DNA of 12,810 nt from Candidatus Heimdallarchaeota archaeon (GTDB lineage Archaea > Asgardarchaeota > Heimdallarchaeia > Heimdallarchaeales > Kariarchaeaceae). The stretch spans positions 1-12,810 of the forward strand of contig JACZSS010000015.1 in the NCBI GenBank assembly GCA_022574115.1, read 5' to 3'. Numbering within the stretch: position 1 is the first letter of the stretch; every line of letters begins with the position of its first letter. A program made the translations under genes and the position numbers. Shown piece by piece: positions 1-7,200 of this stretch. The notes beneath the pieces were generated by a model. That model was not told the DNA's origin. It saw nothing but the letters and a program-made list of their open reading frames with translations, and ran no database searches.

Positions 1-261
1 AAATCACCCACAGCAATTCAGGATTATTTCAATTATGAGAAACATCGAGCCTTGGTAGAAATTATCAAGTCAATTATTGTAATAGTTGACAAAGAAATTT
101 GTGATGAAAACAAATTCGAGGAAGTTAGAAAATTAACCAATGCGATTCACACAATTGCTGTGACCTTCAAAGAAGCGTATTATGCTCTCAGAAGTGTTAT
201 TGTGGAAGAAATGAAACTCATGATTGATTTTGTCAACCTTCCAGATCCACCGCCTGTTTAG
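1..261 (+). CDS. C-terminal part of an unrecognised helical protein (5' end outside window)
   Basis: The frame is open from base 1 to the TAG at 259-261, giving 86 visible residues. A TTG at 52 could serve as a start, but the frame continues upstream without a stop and no Shine-Dalgarno precedes the TTG, so this is more likely the tail of a longer gene cut by the window edge. The visible part is charged and amphipathic, predicted mostly helical (EIIKSIIVIVDKEI, then an EEVRKLTNAIHTIAVTFKEA-type helix), and ends in a proline-rich tail (LPDPPPV). There is no signal peptide, membrane segment or metal motif. I do not recognise the family. It runs in the same direction as the GTPase gene, but 260 bases and a T-rich stretch separate them, so they are probably not one transcript. 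Confidence 0.6.
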   Translation, partial: KSPTAIQDYFNYEKHRALVEIIKSIIVIVDKEICDENKFEEVRKLTNAIHTIAVTFKEAYYALRSVIVEEMKLMIDFVNLPDPPPV

Positions 262-277
262 GCAAAACAAGCCTTTT
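260..277 (+). terminator. Small hairpin plus T-run at the end of the first gene
   Basis: AGGC (260-263) pairs with GCCT (271-274) around an A-rich 7-base loop and is followed directly by T residues (274-277). The stem is only 4 bp. A second, more T-rich tract lies at 310-334 (runs of 3 to 6 T). Archaeal termination usually relies on T-tracts, so the pair of elements plausibly ends the upstream transcript. Weak evidence on its own. Confidence 0.3.
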
Positions 278-309
278 CGACATAGTTTTATTTGAATTGT
301 AGCTGTAGC

Positions 310-334
310 TTTCTTGATTTTTTGTATTTTATTG
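310..334 (+). terminator. T-rich tract, possible archaeal terminator
   Basis: About two thirds of the bases are T, including a run of six T at 318-323 and a run of four at 327-330. It sits after the first gene and before the promoter-like elements of the GTPase gene, which is where an archaeal poly-T terminator would be expected. No strong stem precedes it. Confidence 0.35.
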
Positions 335-343
335 TTTAAATAG
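334..343 (+). promoter_or_regulatory. TATA-like box upstream of the GTPase gene
   Basis: GTTTAAATAG matches the archaeal TATA consensus reasonably well, but the bases in front are T-rich and not a purine/A-rich BRE. A start about 25 bases downstream would give a leader of roughly 160 bases before the ATG at 522. An alternative TATA-like element, TTCTATATC at 498-506, lies close to the ATG and would suit a leaderless or near-leaderless transcript. I cannot decide between them. Confidence 0.3.
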
Positions 344-379
344 CCTAATTGACGTTGTTTTACCCTAATTTGTTAGGCT
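342..379 (+). repeat. Inverted repeat AGCCTAA / TTAGGCT with internal direct repeat
   Basis: AGCCTAA (342-348) and TTAGGCT (373-379) are perfect 7-bp inverted copies, extendable by a G-U pair on each side as RNA, separated by 24 bases. CCTAATT also occurs twice in direct orientation at 344-350 and 364-370, exactly 20 bases apart, i.e. on the same face of the helix. The cluster overlaps and follows the TATA-like box, so it could be an operator for the GTPase gene or a hairpin in its leader. Confidence 0.35.
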
Positions 380-421
380 GAAAGCGTGTTAATTAGTGGT
401 TTGCAGGTTGTTTTGATCGAC

Positions 422-439
422 CTTCCCCATCGGAGGGAG
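422..439 (+). other. GC-rich hairpin in the GTPase leader
   Basis: CTTCC (422-426) can pair with GGGAG (435-439), with one G-U pair, a C/A mismatch and one further C-G pair closing a short ATCG-type loop. It is the most GC-rich patch of the intergenic region. The right arm contains a GGAGG sequence, but no ATG, GTG or TTG start lies at normal spacing behind it, so it does not look like a ribosome binding site. Confidence 0.25.
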
Positions 440-521
440 AAAATAACATATACAACTTAGATGATCAATATTGTTCCTCTCAAACCGACCAACTCTATTC
501 TATATCTTCACACTTAAGTAG

Positions 522-1916
522 ATGGCCTCCAACCTTTTAGTGATGCGTGCGATTTCTATATTTCATAAGAAATATCGCTGGATGGATGATCATCAAGAAA
601 TGAGTGATCTTATTTTAGCGTCTGGACATAGTGAAATAACGTCGCTTTCCTTCAAGAAGATTCAGAACAAGAACTATCTCCCTCAAACCAAGATGGAGCA
701 ATTAAAAGACCTTTTAGAGCAATATCAAGTTAATACAATTATTTTTAATGAAGCGCTTTCAGTAAAACATGTACAGAAATTGGTTCAAGGTCTCGAGAGA
801 GATGATATCATCATACTTGATAAACCAATGTTAATTCTGCAAATATTCGCATTGAAGGCAAACTCTAAGGAAATTCAGCTGCAAATCAAACTTGCAGAAA
901 TCAAATACGTAATTCCTAGAATGCGTCAGGAACTTGGGGTGACTTTACATACGGACAAACAGGCTCGAGAACGCGGGACTGGAGAATCTTTAGCAGACAT
1001 AATGAAATCTGATTTTAAGTCGAGGATTTCAGACATGGAAAAACAACTCGAAGCATTCCAGAACGCATCAGCTCATGTATCTCGAGTATTAACATTCCCA
1101 GTTCTCGGTTTTTATTCGGTTGGAAAAACTACACTCTTCAATATTCTAACGGGAAGCAGCAGAGAAACTGATAGTCAAGCATTCACAACTATGTTTCTGA
1201 AATCTTCTTGGAGCAAACTTCTGGGGTTTCCGGTGGAAATAGTTGATACAGTTGGAATAGTAGATTTACCTGCAATGATAATTGACTCTTTTTCAATGAT
1301 GTTACGGAGGATATTTTCATCACCACATTTGATTATCTGTGCTGACACAGCAATGGATCTTCAATTCTTCACAGACCAATTGGATGGATTGGCAAACTAC
1401 TACAGCAAATTTGCTCATAGTGGTTTGAAATACCGTATATTGTTTGTACTTACCAAGTGCGATAATCTTAGTGAACTGAAGTTTAATGAATATCGCCAAC
1501 TTCTGACCAATTTAATCATGCAAGGTAAGTTTCCCTGCGAACAGTTCGAAATTATGGGAGCTCGTTCCGATCGACCAAAGTACGTCCAACAAACCTTTGT
1601 AGCAAAAATAGAAAAACTGCTGGAAGGAGAGCTTTTGGAACTTGACTTTTTAGACCTTACGCCATCTGAATCGAGTAAAATCCACGATTTCGCAAATGTG
1701 AGATCAGAAGTCTGGGTTGGGGATACCGCGTCAATTAAATCGATTATTCCAATTCAAACCTTCAATGAACATTTAGCAGCGTTACAAACGAAGCTGGATC
1801 CAAAATGCTACAGGCGCTGGGAAATACTAAGAGATGAGCTAAACCGGTCGGAATCGCCGAATTATTTCGAAGGATCAATTGAGGATCCCGTTATCAAATC
1901 AGATCCTGACTCCTAA
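522..1916 (+). CDS. hflX: Divergent HflX-family GTPase
   Basis: A 464-residue protein with the order of HflX GTPases: an N-terminal alpha/beta domain (about 60-115, ending DKPMLILQIFALKANSKEIQ like the HflX DRTxLILDIFAxRAxSxEGxLQ stretch), a helical linker with IPRMR (131-135) and RGTGE (151-155, equivalent to the RGPGE motif), then a G domain. G1 is GFYSVGKT (196-203), G3 is DTVG followed by Ile (242-246), G4 is TKCD (311-314) and G5 is probably MGA (345-347). The hydrophobic residue after DTVG is typical of GTPases lacking the catalytic Gln. Known HflX proteins bind the large ribosomal subunit and split or rescue ribosomes; that role here is inferred from family. Oddity: the switch I motif normally ATLDPT reads TTMFLK (222-227), losing the usual D, P and T. 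An in-frame TAG directly precedes the ATG and there is no Shine-Dalgarno, so a leaderless start or a start at Met8 (543) are both possible. A roughly 85-residue tail follows the G domain. Monocistronic by spacing. Confidence 0.8.
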   Translation: MASNLLVMRAISIFHKKYRWMDDHQEMSDLILASGHSEITSLSFKKIQNKNYLPQTKMEQLKDLLEQYQVNTIIFNEALSVKHVQKLVQGLERDDIIILDKPMLILQIFALKANSKEIQLQIKLAEIKYVIPRMRQELGVTLHTDKQARERGTGESLADIMKSDFKSRISDMEKQLEAFQNASAHVSRVLTFPVLGFYSVGKTTLFNILTGSSRETDSQAFTTMFLKSSWSKLLGFPVEIVDTVGIVDLPAMIIDSFSMMLRRIFSSPHLIICADTAMDLQFFTDQLDGLANYYSKFAHSGLKYRILFVLTKCDNLSELKFNEYRQLLTNLIMQGKFPCEQFEIMGARSDRPKYVQQTFVAKIEKLLEGELLELDFLDLTPSESSKIHDFANVRSEVWVGDTASIKSIIPIQTFNEHLAALQTKLDPKCYRRWEILRDELNRSESPNYFEGSIEDPVIKSDPDS

Positions 1917-1924
1917 AAAGGAGT
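1909..1924 (+). other. Small hairpin spanning the GTPase stop codon
   Basis: ACTCC (1909-1913) and GGAGT (1920-1924) form a perfect 5-bp stem with the loop TAAAAA, which contains the TAA stop codon. No T-run follows, so a terminator role is doubtful. Confidence 0.25.
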
Positions 1925-2150
1925 ACTGGACTAATCGATCAGCTTAGCATCCCTAGGAATCGAATTTACAGCCCACTCTAGATTCCAGCGAGTCTATGGG
2001 ATTTATATAATATCAGTCAAGTAATGGATTTGTATAGCTACAAAGTGTTCACGAATTAATGAAATCTCAATTAGGAACAAAACAACTGGCTTTATAGTGG
2101 TTTTGAAGATTTGCTCGCGCAATCCTTATTTGTCGGGTTTCCAATTTCGT
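1917..2150 (+). other. Gene-free stretch with nested weak stems and a second TATA-like box
   Basis: No ORF longer than about a dozen codons with a credible start is present on either strand. Nested complementary blocks occur at ATCCC (1949-1953) with GGGAT (1998-2002) and at GGAATC (1956-1961) with GATTCC (1981-1986), which could fold as an RNA at the 3' end of the GTPase transcript. TTTATATAA (2002-2010) is a near-consensus archaeal TATA box, but its only close downstream ATG (2024) opens an 11-codon frame. It may be an upstream alternative promoter for the operon, a promoter for a short RNA, or chance in AT-rich DNA. No tRNA or recognisable RNA family is seen. Confidence 0.3.
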
Positions 2151-2165
2151 GAAAACTTTAAATAA
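2151..2165 (+). promoter_or_regulatory. Archaeal BRE/TATA promoter of the three-gene operon
   Basis: GAAAAC followed immediately by TTTAAATA reproduces the archaeal layout of a purine/A-rich TFB recognition element next to a TATA box. Transcription would start about 25 bases downstream of the box centre, near 2186-2192, inside the inverted repeat described next, leaving a leader of about 145-150 bases before the preferred start codon at 2338. This is the best promoter in the window and stands in front of the first gene of the operon. Confidence 0.6.
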
Positions 2166-2174
2166 TATAGTCGA

Positions 2175-2210
2175 GTTATATAATCATAGAATACCATATG
2201 ACTATATAAC
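2175..2210 (+). repeat. 14-bp inverted repeat at the operon promoter, operator-like
   Basis: GTTATATAATCATA (2175-2188) and TATGACTATATAAC (2197-2210) are inverted copies matching at 13 of 14 positions (the only mismatch is A2183/C2202), separated by 8 bases. The dyad centre (about 2192) coincides with the expected transcription start from the BRE/TATA at 2151-2165. Such a placement fits an operator for a dimeric winged-helix regulator. As RNA it would form a hairpin at the very start of the leader. The right arm also contains CTATATAA, which could act as a second TATA box. Confidence 0.5.
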
Positions 2211-2323
2211 AGTGGATGATTATGATGTTACAGGTTCCAATAACAAACAACTTGCAGAATTATACATCTGCAGGCCGAGATCAAATTAAATCTTTTAATA
2301 GTAAATGTATCGAATCGAATGTT

Positions 2324-2331
2324 GGGAGAGG
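2324..2331 (+). promoter_or_regulatory. Shine-Dalgarno that favours the start at 2338
   Basis: GGGAGAGG ends 6 bases before the ATG at 2338 (GGAG at 2325-2328 is 9 bases away). The earlier in-frame ATG at 2305 has only an AT-rich sequence in front of it and would place this motif inside the coding region. The two downstream genes of the operon also use purine-rich Shine-Dalgarno sequences, which supports choosing 2338. Confidence 0.5.
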
Positions 2332-2337
2332 ATCGGG

Positions 2338-4233
2338 ATGGAGTTAATGGATCAGATATTGAGTTTGGTTCAAATTGAACCTGGTTTCACAATTGATACA
2401 TTAGACAACTTAATTCAGAAATTGCTAAGCAAATCATATAAAACTGAAATTTCAGACTACATTGGTGACGGAACCTTAGTTATAGTTAATAATGGTCGAT
2501 TAATAGGATCGAGATCCTCACCCTCTCGTTCATTTGATGAACTCGAATTAACCGATCTGGTACTTTTAGGGTATTTGAAACTTAAAGGATTTGAGAATAT
2601 TGAATTTTTAAGTCAAAAAATTGGGCTTGAAAATCGAGACATTTTCTATTCATTAGCTAAATTATCAACAATTGATGAAATCAAACTTAATTTTGAGATC
2701 CAGAAAAACAAAACTAACCTAGTTTATTTCGTCTTTTTATCACGATTATCGATTTCTCTGAATATTATGAAGGATCAAGTTTTGGGATTCAAAAAGAAAA
2801 AAGGCATTCTATCCCAGCAGATTGCTAATCTACAACTAAAAACACGACTACAGCTTATTGCTGCATCTTTAGTTCTACTTCGTGAAACTACTGTACAAGA
2901 ATTATCTGAAAAATACTTACCAAGTCGTTTCACCAAATTTGAGAATGGTATCGATTGCAAATTAGGTTTGTTAAATCTCATCTCATTAATTGCTTTGGAT
3001 CAATCGATTCATATTCAGATTGTGGATGACCAATTAATCTATGTAGTGGACTATGAAGTGTTTGAAGACATTAGTATTCAAAACATTAAGGGTTACGAAT
3101 GGGTGATTTACGACGAAATTTTGGGATTGTTATCTTCAAAAAACCAGATCAACTTTAGTGAGATTCTATTTTCACTAGAAAAAACAAGCCCGATCAAAAT
3201 CAACAATAATGACGTTATGCTTATCCTATCGAATTTGGTATTGTCGGGTAAAATCCGCGGGTCAATAATCAATAAGCAAACAATTTTTATCGATGAGGTC
3301 AATGCCCCTGAAACCAAAGATTCTATTGGATTAAACAAGATTGAGCGTATGCTTCTGGGGTACCTTATTTCTGAAAAAGTTCCGAAGCTCAGTAACGTTG
3401 CAAAGATTCTCAATACGGATGTATCAAGCATAGAAAGCCAGTTAATGAGACTCCGGGCGATTGTTGGATTAAAGTATGAAATTAGTCGATCAAATCACCT
3501 ATTAATTTCAAAAATGCCTATATTACCTCCACTGACAAATCCGTCTTATTTACCTCGCAGAGAAAAAATCGTATTTGGACATCTAAGTCATATGAAGAAA
3601 GCTAGTTTGGCTCAGTTATCATATCTGACTAATGTTCTTGAAAATAAATTAATCCAGATTCTGTATGAACTTGTAGGATATGGACTATTTACACTTTCGA
3701 TAGAGCGTAAAAACTACGCAGTTCTTGATTATTCGGAGAAACCTCAACAGGCTGTAAGAAAACCGATTCTTCAAAATGATTTGTCATTGGAATCTAAATT
3801 ATTACAAAACATACCTGAAAGTGGGGAAAATACGGTGGAAGAATGGGCATACCTACTTTCAGTATCTGAAGAAGAAGTTGTTCAATCAATTGGACTTTTG
3901 ATTGCCGACAAAAAAGTCAAGATAAAATCATTCGATAATAGTGTATTCATTTTTGAGGATGAATTATTAGCCAGTCTTAAAGAGCTTAAATGTAATAATT
4001 GCGGCAAATTAGTACAAAGTAGCGAGATGTTTTGTGATGATTGTGGAACGATGCTGACTCTTTGTTTGATTTGCAAGAGTAAAATTTATGTTGGCGACTC
4101 AGAAGTAAAGTGCCCCAATTGTCTACAATCCGGACACGAAGCTCATTTCCAAACTTGGATCCAAATGCGGCCAGAATGTCCTGCCTGTAGACGTCATCTA
4201 GATTTAACCAATCTAATATTAGTTAAGGAGTGA
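2338..4233 (+). CDS. Tandem winged-helix protein with C-terminal zinc ribbon and RING/PHD-like finger
   Basis: Start chosen at 2338 (631 residues); an in-frame ATG at 2305 would add 11 residues (residue numbers here count from 2305). Residues 12-550 read as about six or seven consecutive winged-helix-like units, each two or three helices followed by a beta wing: about 15-68, 82-146, 180-250, 265-330, 340-402, 418-476 and 495-550. Then comes a zinc ribbon, C563-x2-C566-x10-C577-x2-C580, and a finger C587-x2-C590-x12-C603-x2-C606-x4-H611-x2-H614-x10-C625-x2-C628 with W618 and P626. That ligand spacing is of the RINGv/PHD type and, from memory, resembles the finger of Nse1 (winged helices plus RING in Smc5/6) and those of the WDR24/WDR59 GATOR2 subunits. 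No signal peptide or membrane segment: a soluble cytoplasmic protein. First gene of the operon, 4 bases from the next. A role as E3-like ligase, scaffold or DNA-binding regulator is inference; no ubiquitin, E1 or E2 gene is in view. Confidence 0.75.
   Translation: MELMDQILSLVQIEPGFTIDTLDNLIQKLLSKSYKTEISDYIGDGTLVIVNNGRLIGSRSSPSRSFDELELTDLVLLGYLKLKGFENIEFLSQKIGLENRDIFYSLAKLSTIDEIKLNFEIQKNKTNLVYFVFLSRLSISLNIMKDQVLGFKKKKGILSQQIANLQLKTRLQLIAASLVLLRETTVQELSEKYLPSRFTKFENGIDCKLGLLNLISLIALDQSIHIQIVDDQLIYVVDYEVFEDISIQNIKGYEWVIYDEILGLLSSKNQINFSEILFSLEKTSPIKINNNDVMLILSNLVLSGKIRGSIINKQTIFIDEVNAPETKDSIGLNKIERMLLGYLISEKVPKLSNVAKILNTDVSSIESQLMRLRAIVGLKYEISRSNHLLISKMPILPPLTNPSYLPRREKIVFGHLSHMKKASLAQLSYLTNVLENKLIQILYELVGYGLFTLSIERKNYAVLDYSEKPQQAVRKPILQNDLSLESKLLQNIPESGENTVEEWAYLLSVSEEEVVQSIGLLIADKKVKIKSFDNSVFIFEDELLASLKELKCNNCGKLVQSSEMFCDDCGTMLTLCLICKSKIYVGDSEVKCPNCLQSGHEAHFQTWIQMRPECPACRRHLDLTNLILVKE
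4225..4230 (+). promoter_or_regulatory. Shine-Dalgarno for the zinc-ribbon membrane protein
   Basis: AAGGAG lies 7 bases before the ATG at 4238 and overlaps the last two codons of the preceding gene, so translation of the two genes is probably coupled. Confidence 0.65.
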
Positions 4234-4237
4234 TAAA

Positions 4238-7200
4238 ATGTCGACAAGTACAACCTGTCAAGAATGTGGAAGGGTATATAACAAACCCATTAACTTTTGT
4301 TTAAGTTGTGGGACGAAGATGGGCGAAGGATCTGCTTCAGTGCAAAAACAAAAGCAATCGACCGGAACTTCACCAACCCAAGTTTCTCCAGCAGCAGTAA
4401 CGACTCAAACTACAACGTGTCAACATTGCGGCAGAGAATATACAGACCCAGTAAAGTTTTGTTTGACTTGCGGCCATAAGATGGGAGATTTACCTACGGA
4501 AGGATTTAAACAAACCCGTTTCAGGCCAACTGAAGAGGTCCGGGTTGCAAGAAAAACACCTCAACAGGTGACAATGCATTATTTTCGGGACATCACAGCC
4601 GTACTATGGGTATTCGTACTCGGTTCACTATTAGTTCTAGTTTTCTACGAATTTTGGTGGGTAACCACCATCATATTAGTCGTGATTTATACATGGAAGA
4701 ATCAGAGCGAAATAAATATCGAATACCCAAGGTCGTCTCCTAGATCAAATTCCCCTATTATTAGTGGCATGATACTAGCATTTCTAACACTTTTTACATT
4801 TTTTGATTATTTTGCATTCACATTTGCAATCATGTTTGTCCTGATTGTTATCGCAGTGGTTCTTTATCAATTCATTCCTCCAAAATATATTATCGATAGA
4901 TATTATAAATCACAGCCTCAAGGTGGCTATTTGATTGTTGGAACAGTTCTGTACCTGGTCTTTTTATTTCAAAATCTGCCGGTTGCGTATTTTATCTATA
5001 TTATTTTTGTGGCATTACAAATCAACGAGTACCACTCCAAATTCGACTTAGAACTCGGGGAAGCGGCATTACGAGAGACGGCATCACAAGCAACTCTCGA
5101 TCTCCCGGTGCAGCCATATTTGATTCCTGCAACTTATCATGAACAAGTTGGTCAACGGGTACCCGATCTGAGTTTGTCGATTTTAACGCAAAATGTTGAA
5201 GCTTTAGATCATGAAGTTACGGAGCAAATCAGGAGTCTGCATGCAGTCGTTGACAGCTATCAAAATATTAATGCAGAATATGAAGAGGTCATTCCAAAAA
5301 TTCAGGAAGAACTGGATGAAATATTAAAAGAGGGTGATGAGAAAGCAAACAATCCTGAGTATTTAGACGGGCTCAATAATTCGATCACACGTTTAATTCA
5401 AAACCATGAAAACTTGGATCAAAGATTCAATGAAATGCTCGAAACCACCCCGGCTAAAATTGAGAAAATTCAAGTAAGAGTAGAGCACCTCAATGATACT
5501 ATTAAGGATTTACAGAAAGAGACTAGTAAAAAAATCAATGAGGCAGCGGTGATTGATTTTGGGATTCACTATGGGAAACTTCAGGATTTACAAACTAGCT
5601 TAGTAACTCATTATCAGCTAATTATTACTAAACTAGAAGAACAACGTAAAATGGCTTATGAAGCCCGAATGACCCAAATTACAGCTAGGGAAATTGCAGA
5701 AGCCGAAAGACAAACGGTCAAATCATTCCAACTCAGAGGGCTTGCCTCTGAAAAAATTGTCAGCAATCTTTTCGCATACATCGGAGTTGCGTTTTTAATC
5801 TTCGGTTTTATTGCTGCGATGACGTTTTCATATATTAACTTCATTAGGCCTATTTTCCCGAGTAATGTCGAAACCTCCACCGCCTTGATTGGTGTTAGTC
5901 TCCTCTACCTGTTAGCAGCCATCGTTTCAACAGTACCTGTGTTTATTCTTTCTAAGTTTAACATACGGGCCAAAATTATTCCAAGAATATTTATTTCTGT
6001 CGGGATTCTACTTGTTCAACTTACCACATCCGTGCAAACTCTGTATTTTGATAATTTAGATGATTTAAATACTGGTTTTCCATTAATTGGATTCGGATTG
6101 GGAGTTCTATTTTTTGCTTTAGCGTATCGACTAACCAGTCAGGCTATCGGATTCTTTGCTAGTGAATTTATGATTGGGATGATATATATTAGTTCATCGG
6201 GAGAACTGTTTCCAGGCGGACAACAAATTGCTGCACTCGGTGTTTCAATAATGTTCTTAGTTTTCTTTGCCATGACAATTTTTCTCATGCTAAGAAAACA
6301 AGTTTGGTTACCACTTGCGCTCTACGACTTTTTCGCTCCGGCTACATTCCTTCTTAGTGCGGTCAATGGAGACATATTGCTACCAGAATTCTTAGCCTTA
6401 ATTGTAGCATCAACTAATGTTTTTTTGATGATCAAGGATAAATTTCCAACACCAAAACCATTTTCACACTTTATCACAACTGTTTCATTAATCTATCCTA
6501 ATATTCTGGCCTACTATTTCATATTCGTATTCAAAGAAGATATCGATACGACGACTCTGGGATCATTTTACATTACTACGCTGTTCATGGGTTTCTTCGC
6601 GCTCTATTGGATTTACATATTATTTGAAGAGGAATTGTATTTTTCATTTAAAATACCAGTTTCATTGAGCCTGAAAGGAGCTCAAATGATTCTCAAGGAA
6701 TTTCATAGAAGGTTAAATTGGCTGATGCTGTCAAGTTTAGTAATCTTATTCGTTGTTGCCATTAGGCTGCTCCAAAGAGACGCAAACCTGGCAGTTCTCA
6801 TGATGGGAGTTCTTATGGCTTTCTTTGCAATCATTGGTATCATAAAAAATCTTGAAAGGTTAGTCTCAAATAGTACAATTCTCATGATCGTAGAAGCTGA
6901 ATTCTTCTATGTTGCGGCTATATTTGGTGAAGGTGACAGTGGTGGCCCCTTTCCGCCAATTTCAGCAATCTTCCTTTTATCCTTTACAAGTCTTCTGTAC
7001 GTACTGAATAAATATCAGCCAACACTGAACGTATTCACCAATAAGATTTCTGCTGATAAAGTAGCAATTTTTGTCGTTCTAGCGGCTTCATTCAATTATT
7101 TCATGGCAGCTCAGAGTAAAAAATTTGACACGCTCGTGATTTTAATCGCCGTTATCCAATTTATTTTACTGTTTGAGATTGCGAGCAGAATCGAAAACAA

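Noticed and set aside
461..517. 18-codon leader frame before the GTPase gene
   Set aside because: It has an ATG but the nearest GGAGG is more than 20 bases away and the peptide has no recognisable feature; chance is sufficient.
1949..2002. tRNA-like fold in the intergenic stretch
   Set aside because: The stems do not give a cloverleaf: there is no TTCGA-type T-loop with a 5-bp stem, no 7-bp acceptor stem and no plausible anticodon arm on either strand.
2775..3431. Open frames on the minus strand inside the winged-helix gene
   Set aside because: They lie wholly opposite a long, well-supported gene, lack ribosome binding sites, and translate into low-complexity Ser/Ile-rich sequence without motifs.
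2338..4233. A complete ubiquitin-type conjugation cluster around the RING-like protein
   Set aside because: No ubiquitin-like protein, E1, E2 or JAB-type protease is encoded in the window, so the finger alone does not justify that annotation.
4297..4479. Overlapping plus-strand frame within the zinc-ribbon region
   Set aside because: It overlaps the duplicated zinc-ribbon units in another frame, and those units show clear protein-level conservation in the main frame.
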